Of a DNA stretch of 64,000 nucleotides, positions 34,679-42,597 are shown piece after piece. The stretch is from NCBI RefSeq assembly GCF_021654135.1, contig NZ_JAKGSD010000011.1:1-64000 (forward strand). Reading direction: 5' to 3'. This DNA comes from Amycolatopsis tucumanensis (lineage in GTDB: Bacteria; Actinomycetota; Actinomycetes; Mycobacteriales; Pseudonocardiaceae). The translations under genes were made by a program, and so were the position numbers. A model generated the notes under the pieces. It saw only the letters and a program-made list of their open reading frames with translations, was not told the origin of the DNA and did not search any database. Each line of letters starts with the position of its first letter. Position 1 is the stretch's first letter.

Positions 34679-37349
34679 AACGCTGCAAGGCGTAGGTGCG
34701 TGGGGACTGACTCTCCGAGACGTACCTCAAGACATCGTCGACAACCTGGAATACTTCGGGCATGTCGTGATCCACACGGGTTGGATCGACTATCGCAAGG
34801 AAGGAGACGCCGCCCTCACGAGCGGTCGCTACACGGGTGTCTTACGAAAGGTAGACGCCAACGACGAAGTGGTAAGCATAGGCGGAGCCGGGATGGCCAT
34901 GTGGCTCGGCGACGAAGACCAGAAAGGCCAGGTGATCGAAGATCTGATCACTATTGACAACCTGCCATTCGACGAAACTATTCGTTCCTTGCTGCCAGCC
35001 TCGGTAGCAGAAGGCACTTTGTTCAACATCGACGAGACGTTCAAGGGCACTTTTCAGTACGTCAGTCCACGCGAGGCTATCGACTACGTCTGCGAGACGG
35101 TCGACGCTGAATGGAAGATTACGGGTGACGCGAAACTCCATGCCGGCCGAGCGTCAGATCTATTCGTCACAAACCCGAAAACACTGATCCGCCGTAAATC
35201 CGGTGGTGTGGACATGACGCTCCGGGCATACGTCGGTGACGCCAAAACTTCGCAGGACGTGGAGGAATTCACCACACGGGTCGTGTTGCTCGCGTCAGGC
35301 ACCGAGGCTGCAACCGCCACCGCCTCTGCTGATATCAACCCAGCACTCAATCCCTATCGTGATCTTCACGGCAACCCGGTCGTGATGACGCGATTGGTGT
35401 CTGAGTCGTCCACTGACGCCTCGAACGCCCCGGCGCGAGCGCAACTGCAATTGAACCGATTTACGCGCCCTGTGGACGCGCTGGCACTCTCTACGAGCGA
35501 CTACGACGTGAAGGGTGACGTTAGCGTCGGCGATTATGTATGGGTGCTCGATGAGCAGGTTGGGCTGGTCGACGTATCCAACGAGATTGTGTTCAAGGGT
35601 CAGCGTCTGAACCCAATCAAGTTGCGTTTGGCTGAGATGACTTGGCCCATTGTGTCTCGGATGAGCGTGGGTTATCGCCACCCATCCGGAAAGTGGTACA
35701 ACCTCACGGATTACTTGGTTCCCGAGAATGGTGAAACGGCTCTCATCGTTGGGGAGTTTCGTCGATCACTTAGCGGAGCGACTGGCGGGGTTATCGGCTC
35801 TCGTCCTGTTGCTGACTCGTCTATCCCCGGCCAGCCGACTTGGGTCACGCCGTTCATTCAGTCTGTGTATCAGTCGCCTTTGACGGGTGAGACTCGCGCT
35901 CAGTGTCAGCTTGGATGGCTTCGTCCCAACAACACAGACGGCACCCCGATCGTGGACGGCGATCACTACGAGATCCGCTGGCGAAGTTCTTCCACACCAA
36001 TCTTTCCGGTGACGTGGGCTCAGCTTGGTGAGTACACCTGGCAAGAGCTTCATGACTCGGGAGCTACGTGGGATAATCCGATCCAGTACGAGACAGGAGA
36101 TTGGGCGTACCTGTACGTCCCGTGGGAACTGCTCAACACCATGATTATCGACCTTGCTCCGAACATGCCTTACGAGGCACAGATTCGGGCAGTCGACTCG
36201 GCTACGCCACCCAACACGGGTGAGTGGTCCGACCTAGTGGTGTGGCAGACCAATGGTGACACGATCGCCCCTTCCCAGCCTGCTCCGCCGACGGTGTATG
36301 CGTCTCGACTCCAGGTTCAGATCGTGCATCATCTCGGGCAGGCTGGGGGCGGCGAATTCAACCTTGAGCCAGATCTCCATCATCTTGAGATCCATGGCGA
36401 GTACGAGCCGCTGTTCACTCCGTCCGAAGAGACGTTGCTAGGCAAGGTGATGGCCAATAAGGGAATGATCAGTGGGCATCTTCCTGCGGTCGGTACCGTG
36501 CCTATCGAGCGGACCGCACCCACGTACTTCAAAGTTATTGCGGTAGATGTCGATGGTAATAAGTCGAATCCTAGCGAGGCTGTACAGCAAACAGCTGAAC
36601 TTATCGATGACGCGCATATCTCGGATTTGAGCGTTAGTAAGGTGACGGCAGGTACCATTTCAGCTGACTGGCTTCTTGCTGGCTCGATCAAAACGGGTGT
36701 TGCAGGTCCTCGCATGGAAGCTGATGCGGATGGCCTACGTCTTTACCGTGAAGATGGAACTAACACCGTCGACCTAGACGCCGATACGGGCTTCGCAACT
36801 CTGACCGGCACTGTTCAGTCGGGTACTGGTAATCAGCGTGTCGTCATGAATCCCGAACCCAACGGTATTGCCCGGATCGACTGGTACGACGACGGATCTG
36901 ACTCTCATATCACCGCTGTAAACTTCTCCGGCAACTGGATCAATCAGCGCGAGACCGATGCTTCCAGAACTCCCGACGGCGGTCGGATTTACTGGGATGG
37001 CGTACGTGCGACCTATGGATTCCAACGCGGTGTCAATTATCAGGGGGGCATAACTTTCTGGCAAGACGAACTAATTACCCTTCGTGGTAAGTGGAGCCAG
37101 GACGATAGTAACCCTCAGTCGGCGATCTATGTCGGCAACTTCGATGTGAACTCTGATTCAGCGAGTTTCGGTTGGGGCTCAACGATGGCTACGCGTATGG
37201 TTCCTAACGTTACAATTTACTTCTTCGCAGGAACGATCAATCGGTCGAACGTGGACAACTTGACTCCTTCCGGATTTGGTTGCCGCTGGGATCCTTCGGG
37301 CCCCGTTCGCGTCCTGTACAACGCATTTCGTATCAACCAGGATTGGTGA
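34665..37349 (+). CDS. Phage minor tail / receptor-binding-type protein
   Basis: The protein has 894 residues from ATG 34665 with GGAGA upstream. The N-terminal ~350 residues (ETLQGVGAWGLTLRDVPQDI; RPVDALALSTSDYDVKGDVS) resemble the baseplate-associated Gp37-like minor tail proteins of actinobacterial siphoviruses. Two fibronectin-III-like segments follow (about 400-530 and 540-650; EAQIRAVDSATPPNTGEWSD). Then comes AHISDLSVSKVTAGTISADW, the typical stalk opening of tail-tip proteins, and a beta-rich Gly/Asp/Asn-rich tip suited to host-surface binding. It is the only recognisable virion gene in the element. Codon use is lower in GC than the chromosome. Confidence 0.85.
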   Translation: MAVTETLQGVGAWGLTLRDVPQDIVDNLEYFGHVVIHTGWIDYRKEGDAALTSGRYTGVLRKVDANDEVVSIGGAGMAMWLGDEDQKGQVIEDLITIDNLPFDETIRSLLPASVAEGTLFNIDETFKGTFQYVSPREAIDYVCETVDAEWKITGDAKLHAGRASDLFVTNPKTLIRRKSGGVDMTLRAYVGDAKTSQDVEEFTTRVVLLASGTEAATATASADINPALNPYRDLHGNPVVMTRLVSESSTDASNAPARAQLQLNRFTRPVDALALSTSDYDVKGDVSVGDYVWVLDEQVGLVDVSNEIVFKGQRLNPIKLRLAEMTWPIVSRMSVGYRHPSGKWYNLTDYLVPENGETALIVGEFRRSLSGATGGVIGSRPVADSSIPGQPTWVTPFIQSVYQSPLTGETRAQCQLGWLRPNNTDGTPIVDGDHYEIRWRSSSTPIFPVTWAQLGEYTWQELHDSGATWDNPIQYETGDWAYLYVPWELLNTMIIDLAPNMPYEAQIRAVDSATPPNTGEWSDLVVWQTNGDTIAPSQPAPPTVYASRLQVQIVHHLGQAGGGEFNLEPDLHHLEIHGEYEPLFTPSEETLLGKVMANKGMISGHLPAVGTVPIERTAPTYFKVIAVDVDGNKSNPSEAVQQTAELIDDAHISDLSVSKVTAGTISADWLLAGSIKTGVAGPRMEADADGLRLYREDGTNTVDLDADTGFATLTGTVQSGTGNQRVVMNPEPNGIARIDWYDDGSDSHITAVNFSGNWINQRETDASRTPDGGRIYWDGVRATYGFQRGVNYQGGITFWQDELITLRGKWSQDDSNPQSAIYVGNFDVNSDSASFGWGSTMATRMVPNVTIYFFAGTINRSNVDNLTPSGFGCRWDPSGPVRVLYNAFRINQDW

Positions 37350-37358
37350 AGAGTAGCG

Positions 37359-37895
37359 ATGGTCACAGCTTCCGTATCGTCTATTGACAAGATCTCCAAG
37401 GCGTCAATGGAGTATTGGCGGGTGACGTACACGCTGATCGACGAGGGCAAGATTTCGAAGCATGTGCACATTATGCCCACGGATACGCTCGAATGGCGCT
37501 CGGCCGAATATGACATCGACCCTAACGACCGCGACACGCTGATGGATATTGCACTAACTGAACCATTCCTCAAGGCCGAGGATTACGCCGACGGTATACA
37601 CCTCTATGACGGACTTTCCGACGTTGCGACAGCCAAGGCGGCTCACCTTAGTCGATGTGCTCTCGGTAAATTACGCCACCGCCTGAGTACGCGAATCAAG
37701 GATGGTCCATGTCTTCGCTTGCGAGACGAGTCGCCTATCAACCTCGAAGTGCTAGAAATAAAGCGACGACACGTCGGAGCGCAACGAAAATGGCGAGCGA
37801 GCTTGCGGCAGAGGACCAGTGCTGATGTTGAAGCATCCCGAGTGCAGGTGTGGCGTATGTCCGAGCGTAGGTTAGCGGCAGACGATCTCGCGTAA
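37359..37895 (+). CDS. Hypothetical protein downstream of the tail gene, 178 residues
   Basis: It starts nine bases after the tail gene; the weak ribosome site aagag precedes the ATG. The N-terminal half (YWRVTYTLIDEGKISKHVHI; DTLEWRSAEYDIDPNDRDTL) is compact and acidic. The C-terminal 70 residues are strongly basic (IKRRHVGAQRKWRASLRQRT). Small genes behind tail-fibre genes often encode chaperones or tip proteins, but I see no motif that proves this. The basic tail could be a frame change from an original shorter end. Confidence 0.65.
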   Translation: MVTASVSSIDKISKASMEYWRVTYTLIDEGKISKHVHIMPTDTLEWRSAEYDIDPNDRDTLMDIALTEPFLKAEDYADGIHLYDGLSDVATAKAAHLSRCALGKLRHRLSTRIKDGPCLRLRDESPINLEVLEIKRRHVGAQRKWRASLRQRTSADVEASRVQVWRMSERRLAADDLA

Positions 37896-37947
37896 TCAAT
37901 CTACGGAAAGCCAACTGAATACGTCTCGCCAGCCTCTCCCGAGACGG

Positions 37948-37988
37948 CCAAGGCCCCCGATACCTCAGACACTGTCGGGGGTTCTTGG
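37948..37988 (+). terminator. Hairpin terminator after the tail operon
   Basis: ccaaggcccccga (37948-37960) pairs with tcgggggttcttgg (37975-37988) around a 14-base loop, with a ttctt run in the 3' arm. It follows the last rightward gene by about 50 bases. Confidence 0.75.
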
Positions 37989-38058
37989 TAGTGACCTGAT
38001 GACCCATCAGATACGTGCTGATCCACACCACGTCGGGGCACGTGTGAGCAGAAGATGA

Positions 38059-38244
38059 TCAGCCACGCTTCTGAAGCTCGCGCACCTGCCGCTTGAGGTC
38101 TTCAACATCCCACCGATTGTGCCCGCCAGCGGTCTTAGCTGCCGGTGTCACGAGTCCTTCGCGGGCCCATCGATCAAGTGTCGAGCGATCGACGGACGGC
38201 GCCTTCGCTGCCTCGCCGGTGCTGACAAGTCGATCTTGAGCCAC
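38059..38244 (-). CDS. Small MerR-like helix-turn-helix protein, 61 residues
   Basis: The product contains RLVSTGEAAKAPSVDRSTLD, then RWAREGLVTPAAKTAGGHNR and a WDVEDLKRQVRELQ helix. That is a single MerR/Xis-type DNA-binding domain with no effector domain. The GGHNRWDVEDL wing is typical. It faces the gene at 38358 across about 110 bases that contain six ordered 9-bp repeats. It may bind them, or act as a second directionality factor. Confidence 0.8.
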   Translation of the reverse strand: MAQDRLVSTGEAAKAPSVDRSTLDRWAREGLVTPAAKTAGGHNRWDVEDLKRQVRELQKRG

Positions 38245-38288
38245 GGCGACAGCACATCACGCTGACCAGCCACGATCCAGGCGTTTGC

Positions 38289-38346
38289 TACGTTCGCCAC
38301 GTTTGATACGTTGACACGCTACGATCGCCATGTTCGCTACGTTTGG
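38289..38346. promoter_or_regulatory. Array of six 9-bp repeats in two groups of three
   Basis: Units tacgttcgc, cacgtttga, tacgttgac abut at 38289-38315. Four bases (acgc) follow, then tacgatcgc, catgttcgc, tacgtttgg at 38320-38346. The consensus is close to tacgttygc, all in one orientation. It fills most of the divergent promoter between the MerR-like gene and the gene at 38358. A cooperative multimeric regulator is implied. Confidence 0.75.
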
Positions 38347-38357
38347 GAGAAGGTGCC

Positions 38358-38582
38358 GTGGTCGTGCTGACGTTCATGCCCACACCCGGGGCCCGCGTTC
38401 GACGTAAGCACCAGCACTACAACGTGTGGGAGTACGGCCGGGTGCTCCCGTACGGGTGGATCGACGAGGTGACAGGTGAGTGGCGACACGGCACCCTGTT
38501 CCCGGTGCGCTGGGAACCGTACGGCTTTGTCAGCCTCGAAACCACGTCCAGCGTTTCGGAAGTGGACGAGCCAGCTTCGTGA
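38358..38582 (+). CDS. Small hypothetical protein, 74 residues
   Basis: The GTG at 38358 has GGGAGAAGG upstream. The product starts VVVLTFMPTPGARVRRKHQH and continues with a beta-rich segment (EYGRVLPYGWIDEVTGEWRH). No family known. Its last 53 bases overlap the convergent peptidase-like gene, which lowers certainty, although the spacing behind the 9-bp repeat array supports expression. Confidence 0.55.
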   Translation: MVVLTFMPTPGARVRRKHQHYNVWEYGRVLPYGWIDEVTGEWRHGTLFPVRWEPYGFVSLETTSSVSEVDEPAS

Positions 38583-39144
38583 TCTGCTCGTACGTGAGAC
38601 CGTGCGGGTGATCACGCAGAGCTTCTGCGATGGTCAGCAGCTCCGCGGCCCGGCTTGTCACGAGCTTCACTGTCTCGTGGAAGACGTGGGGGATCGGTCC
38701 ACCCCCGAGTTCGCGGTGAATCTCGGCGGCCTGCTTAATGTCGTGTCGCCCGTAGATCCTGATGCAGTCTTCGAGGTCGTCGAAACCCGAGCACAACGAC
38801 TCGGCTATCGGCCCGGCGAGGTAAGCCCGGATCGTGTCGAGCGGGTCCGCTCCATGATCTCGGCGACGACGAACATACCCCTCATCGCGGCCGGCCTGGA
38901 CGAACTCGAACGGGATGTCCAGAGCGAGGTGTGCGACGACGTGACCCGCCTCGTGCACATGTGCGCTGGTCAGACGCCGTCGAAACATCATTGCGTCATC
39001 GTCGCACGTGCGCATCCACACCTGAGTGCGTCCGTGACGCCTCTGCGCGTGCTCGCTGGTGTCGTCACTCGTTCGTCGCATCGCAGACGCCGTACGGACG
39101 ATCTCAGCGCCGGTCTGCACAAGCAAACGAGCCGTCTCTGACAA
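38530..39144 (-). CDS. M41 (FtsH-peptidase-like) zinc metalloprotease domain protein
   Basis: The protein has 204 residues. VHEAGHVVAHLALDIPFEFV contains the HExxH-type motif HEAGH of the FtsH protease domain, and IRAYLAGPIAESL is the downstream AGPxAE segment. The third ligand region is DLEDCIRIYG. It has no AAA+ ATPase or membrane segment, unlike FtsH itself. Stand-alone M41-like proteins occur in actinophages and mobile islands. It might cleave a regulator or a helper/host protein; the target is unknown. Confidence 0.8.
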   Translation of the reverse strand: MSETARLLVQTGAEIVRTASAMRRTSDDTSEHAQRRHGRTQVWMRTCDDDAMMFRRRLTSAHVHEAGHVVAHLALDIPFEFVQAGRDEGYVRRRRDHGADPLDTIRAYLAGPIAESLCSGFDDLEDCIRIYGRHDIKQAAEIHRELGGGPIPHVFHETVKLVTSRAAELLTIAEALRDHPHGLTYEQITKLARPLPKRWTWFRG

Positions 39145-39179
39145 AAGGCGCCCGAAGGCGCCAGTTGTCGTAGTGTGGA

Positions 39180-39494
39180 TCAGGCGGTCTTGCGTGCGCG
39201 ACGTGCAGGCGTAGGCGTCTCGGCCTCTTCGGTCGTTTCGGCATCATCCGCCTGGGCTTCAGCAGCAGCCTTCTCGGCGGCGGCCTTGCGTGCTTCTTCG
39301 CGCTCCTTCTTCCACGTCGTGAAGCGCGTCTTCATCGGGCCCAGGTCCTTCGCCTGGAAGGCATAGCGTCCGCCCGACCCGGCGTTGTCGTAGTGCTCGC
39401 TCGCGCGGAGGAACACGCGCAGCTCACGGGGTGTGGTGTCCAGCGCCTCGGCGACCTGCTTGGTCGTCAGCGTCTCGACCTTCTTCTCGGCCAT
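39180..39494 (-). CDS. Small DNA-binding-type protein with Ala/Glu/Arg tail, 104 residues
   Basis: ATG 39494 is preferred over the adjacent ATG at 39497 because of GGAG spacing. The first half (KKVETLTTKQVAEALDTTPR, ELRVFLRASEHYDNAG) is a helix-turn-helix seen in many actinophage small proteins. The second half is a charged low-complexity tail (EAQADDAETTEEAETPTPAR) ending in basic RRARKTA. It may be a nucleoid-type or regulatory protein of the element. Confidence 0.75.
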   Translation of the reverse strand: MAEKKVETLTTKQVAEALDTTPRELRVFLRASEHYDNAGSGGRYAFQAKDLGPMKTRFTTWKKEREEARKAAAEKAAAEAQADDAETTEEAETPTPARRARKTA

Positions 39495-39504
39495 CATGAT
39501 CTCC

Positions 39505-39687
39505 TTACTCGTTGAACAGGTCGTAGTCGTTGTGCAGCGATTCCTCGGTCACGCGGTAGATCACTTCGCCGTCGGGCTGCTCGATCGTCGCGCCCACACC
39601 CAGCCCGTCGGCTGCGAAGCGGCACAGGCCGAGGTCGGTGTCGCGGGCATAGACGTGCCCGTCGGGTCGTCGAACGAGGTACAGCAT
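39505..39687 (-). CDS. Small hypothetical protein, 60 residues
   Basis: The ATG at 39687 has AAGGAG upstream. The product starts MLYLVRRPDGHVYARDTDLG and is beta-rich, with an acidic end (EESLHNDYDLFNE). It is the first gene of the leftward group that continues with the DNA-binding protein ten bases later. No family recognised. Confidence 0.65.
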   Translation of the reverse strand: MLYLVRRPDGHVYARDTDLGLCRFAADGLGVGATIEQPDGEVIYRVTEESLHNDYDLFNE

Positions 39688-39954
39688 CGCGTCTCCTTGG
39701 TGGCGAGGAGGCAGCAACGTAAGACGCGATGACCAGCGGAGTCAGGCGATCCGTGGGAAGTTGTGACCTTGCGCCGCCAAGGTCTCCGCGATGCCTACGG
39801 GAGGGCAGGCGTGTGTGTGCATCAGTGTGACAACACACGTTCACGAACGTCGAATCACAAAGGCATACAACCGGGGTCAGAAAGGCGTCCTGACCTGCGT
39901 CTGAGTGATACGGGGACGTACGCTCAACTACATCGGAGGATTCACTCGCACTCA
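39688..39954. promoter_or_regulatory. Right attP arm region
   Basis: No gene is seen. The decamer gtgtgacaac at 39825-39834 matches the two left-arm sites at 28001-28021, and an inverted repeat acgttc-ac-gaacgt lies at 39837-39850. Both fit integrase or directionality-factor binding about 120 bases from the right core. The same region must also hold the leftward promoter for the gene at 39505. Confidence 0.55.
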
Positions 39955-39998
39955 CTTGTAAACAGCAGGTCAGGGGTTCGAGCCCCCTAGTCGGCTCC
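39955..39998 (+). repeat. Right attachment core, displaced 3' end of tRNA-Thr
   Basis: Exact 44-bp copy of 27889-27932. It lacks the 5' half of the tRNA, so it is not a gene. It marks the right end of the 12-kb element and adjoins the second integrase remnant. Confidence 0.95.
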
Positions 39999-40002
39999 CC
40001 GT

Positions 40003-40044
40003 CTGACCAGGGTGTTTCCCTGTGGTGGGAAACACCCTGGTCAG
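40003..40044. terminator. Perfect 18-bp inverted repeat beside the right att core
   Basis: ctgaccagggtgtttccc pairs completely with gggaaacaccctggtcag around the loop tgtggt. It begins five bases after the core and lies between it and the second integrase stop codon. It could be the original tRNA terminator, the terminator of that integrase, or a recombination accessory site. There is no T run on either side. Confidence 0.65.
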
Positions 40045-40076
40045 GGCTCGTTTCAGTTTCCGTCTCAGTTGGTCGT

Positions 40077-41297
40077 TCAGGCCGGTACCGAAGCGGCTGT
40101 CGGTTCGTCGCCGTCACCGTCGTCGGGGCCTGTCCAGAGCAGTCCGCCGAGCTGCGTCGCGATGCTCTGCCGTAGCTCGTCCGGCACGTGCTGGTACCGC
40201 TGGGCCATGTCGATCTTGGACCAGCCCATCACGTCCATAACCGCCCGCTGCGCGACGCCGAGCACGAGCAGGAACGTCGCGGCGGTGTGCCGGGCGTCAT
40301 GGAGCCGCGCCTCGCGCACCCCGGCCGCCTTCAGGACGTCCTTCCACTCGCCGTAGTCGGCTCGCGGGTCGGTCGGCCGGCCAGTCGGCTGGGCGAACAT
40401 CCAATCGTCGTCCTGCCAGACGTCGGCCGCTCGCTGCCGCTCTGCGTCCTGGACCTTCCGGTGTTCGAGCAGCGCGAGCACCAGCGGCGGCGGCACGCTC
40501 AGCACGCGTCGACCGGCCCGGGACTTGGGTTCCACGACGACGAGGCCGCCACTGTGTCGTGCCGGGCAGTCAGCGCCCCGCTTACGACCACACTTCTTGT
40601 CCGGGTCGCAGCCGTGCTGCCACGTCTGCCGTTGCAACGCTCGCCGGACGGTGAGCATTCCCGTGACCTGGGCAAACGGGCAGTCTTCCGGACGCTTCTT
40701 CCCGCACGGCTCCGCCACCCCACACCCGTGGTGCCACTGGACCTTGAGGTCGGTCCACTTGAGGCCGATCGCCTCGCCCTGCCGCAGTCCCAGCGCGAGG
40801 GCGATGGCCCAGCGCACGCCGTTTCGCCGGTCATGGGCAACGTGGAGGATTGCCCGCGCGTCGTCCACGGTCAGAGGCTCGATCTCGGTCTCTTCGATCT
40901 TCGGTGACCGCACGGCGCGGATCGGATTGCGCGTGATCCGGTTCCGTCGCTCGGCTTCGTTGAGGGACGCGCGCAGAGCGATGTGGACCTGTTGCAGGGT
41001 TGCCGACTTGGCGCCTTCATTCCGCAGGCGCGCATAGAACCGTTCGATGTGTTCGGATTCGAGCCGCGTCAGCTTGTGCGTGCCGATCCCCGGGACGATG
41101 TACTTGTCGACCGCAGTCCAGTAGTAGCTGCGGGTCTTGTAGCGGACGTTCGGCACGGCGATCGTTTCGTACCAGTGCATCACCCACTTCTCGACCGTCC
41201 ATTCCTGGCCGGGCCTCCGGACCGTGCCCGCGTCGCGCTCTCGTTCGAGTTTCCGGACCTTTTTGATGACCTCGGTTTCCGTCTTGGCTTGAAGGGC
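40077..41297 (-). pseudogene. Second phage-type tyrosine integrase, N-terminally truncated
   Basis: The frame is open from just inside the TGA stop of the ArsB-like gene. It begins ALQAKTETEVIKKVRKLERE and continues with DAGTVRRPGQEWTVEKWVMH, integrase sequence that normally lies about 60 residues into the protein. The catalytic part is complete: LGLRQGEAIGLKW, HDARHTAATFL and MGWSKIDMAQRYQHV with the tyrosine, plus two Cys-rich inserts (HGCGVAEPCGKKRPEDCPF). The arm-binding start is lost and no good start codon precedes it; an internal ATG at 41183 could give a shortened protein. It points at the right att core, so it is left from an older element in the same tRNA. Confidence 0.85.
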
Positions 41298-42587
41298 TCA
41301 CCCCAGCACGAAGTACCTCAGCCACAGGTACGGCGCCGCCAGCGTGACGGTCATCAGCGTGACCACCGCGCCTTTCCGGGTGAATTCCCAGAACGAGATC
41401 GGTGTGCCGGCGCGCGCGGCGATTCCCAGCATCACCACGTTCGCGCTGGCGCCGATCGCCGTGAGGTTTCCGCCGAAGTCGGCTCCCAGGGCCAGCGCCC
41501 ACCACAGCGACTGGGCCTGCCCGGGGTCCGGCAGGTCCGCCACGAGGCCTGCCACGAGCGGGCTCATCGTCGCCACGTAGGGGATGTTGTCGATGAAACC
41601 GGAGAGCACCGCGGAGACCACCAGGATCAGCATCACGGCCAGCAGCGCGTTCCCGCCGGTCGCGTCCGCCGCGAGTCGCGCCAGGCGGCCGATCACTCCG
41701 GTGTGCACGAGCGCGCCGATCATGATGAACAGGCCCGCGAAGAACAGCAGCGTCTCCCATTCGACCGCGGCCAGGTAGTCCCGCGGCCGCGTGCCCGAGA
41801 CGAGCACGAGGACCCCGGCGCCGAGCAGCGCCACGACCGACGGGTCCAGGTGGAACACCGAATGCCCGATGAACCCGGTGAACACCAGCGCCAGCACGAC
41901 GCCGCACTTCACCAGCAACCGCTTGTCGCGGATGGCTTCGCGCTCGTCGAGGGTCATCACCTCGGCGATGCGCGCCGGGTCCGCGTCGAACGCGCCGCGG
42001 AACAGCCAGCGCAGCACCAGCGCGAACACGGCGACCTCGACGACCACGATCGGCGCCAGGTGCACGAGGAAGTCGTTGAACGTCAGGCCGGCGCGGCTGC
42101 CGATGATGATGTTCGGCGGATCGCCGATCAGCGTCGCCGTGCCGCCGATGTTCGACGCGAACACCTCGGCGATCAGGAACGGCACCGGGCTGATCCCGAG
42201 CCGGTCGCACACCAGCAGCGTCACCGGTGCGATCAGCAGGACCGTGGTGACGTTGTCCAGGAACGCCGACGCCGTCGCCGTCAGCAGGACCAGCAGGACC
42301 ATCACCCGCAGCGGCGAGCCCTTCGCGCGCTTGGCCGCCCAGATCGCGGTGAACTCGAAGACACCGGTGCGGCGCAGGATCCCGACGATGATCATCATGC
42401 CGAGCAGCAGGAACACGACGTCCCAGTCGATGCCGGTGTCGTGCGAGTAGAACGCCTCGTCCGAACCGACCACGCCCGCCGCGAGCACGATCCCGGCGCC
42501 ACCCAGCGCCGCGGCAGCCTTCGGGACGCGGTCGGTCGCGATCAGCAGGTAGGCGACCGCGAACACGACGATCGCGAGCACGGTCAC
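41298..42587 (-). CDS. ArsB/NhaD-family (SLC13-like) ion permease
   Basis: The protein has 429 residues and about eleven membrane segments. [60 protein letters not shown] and [20 protein letters not shown] are the paired re-entrant loops of the ArsB/NhaD superfamily. Substrates range from arsenite and sodium/proton exchange to dicarboxylates; none can be fixed here. The GTG start is ten bases after the CBS-protein stop, so they form an operon. Its stop codon is the last base triplet before the truncated integrase frame, so the deletion junction lies exactly at or next to its 3' end. Confidence 0.9.
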   Translation of the reverse strand: MTVLAIVVFAVAYLLIATDRVPKAAAALGGAGIVLAAGVVGSDEAFYSHDTGIDWDVVFLLLGMMIIVGILRRTGVFEFTAIWAAKRAKGSPLRVMVLLVLLTATASAFLDNVTTVLLIAPVTLLVCDRLGISPVPFLIAEVFASNIGGTATLIGDPPNIIIGSRAGLTFNDFLVHLAPIVVVEVAVFALVLRWLFRGAFDADPARIAEVMTLDEREAIRDKRLLVKCGVVLALVFTGFIGHSVFHLDPSVVALLGAGVLVLVSGTRPRDYLAAVEWETLLFFAGLFIMIGALVHTGVIGRLARLAADATGGNALLAVMLILVVSAVLSGFIDNIPYVATMSPLVAGLVADLPDPGQAQSLWWALALGADFGGNLTAIGASANVVMLGIAARAGTPISFWEFTRKGAVVTLMTVTLAAPYLWLRYFVLG

Positions 42588-42597
42588 CGCACACCGC

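Larger units (their letters stand above)
27889..39998. mobile_element. 12-kb integrated replicating element / candidate phage satellite at tRNA-Thr
   Basis: The element is bounded by 44-bp direct repeats of the tRNA-Thr 3' end and has its own integrase, XRE repressor, excisionase-like protein, RepA-type helicase and iteron region. Its GC content is visibly lower than the flanks, most of all at 29.9-32.1 kb and 34.5-37.9 kb. Cargo includes one large phage tail-type gene plus several small unknown proteins. No terminase, portal, capsid, tape measure, lysin, relaxase or FtsK/TraB-type transfer gene is seen. Most frames are intact and overlap at ATGA junctions, unlike a decaying prophage. It may be a satellite, a plasmid-like integrated episome or a trimmed prophage. 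Confidence 0.85.

Noticed and set aside
27889..39998. Integrative conjugative element (AICE) interpretation
   Set aside because: No FtsK/TraB-type translocase, Spd or Kor/Kil-type transfer genes were found; cargo is phage-like instead.
40077..41183. Second integrase as an intact functional gene from the internal ATG at 41183
   Set aside because: Integrase similarity continues upstream of that ATG to the ArsB stop codon, so the true N-terminus is missing.
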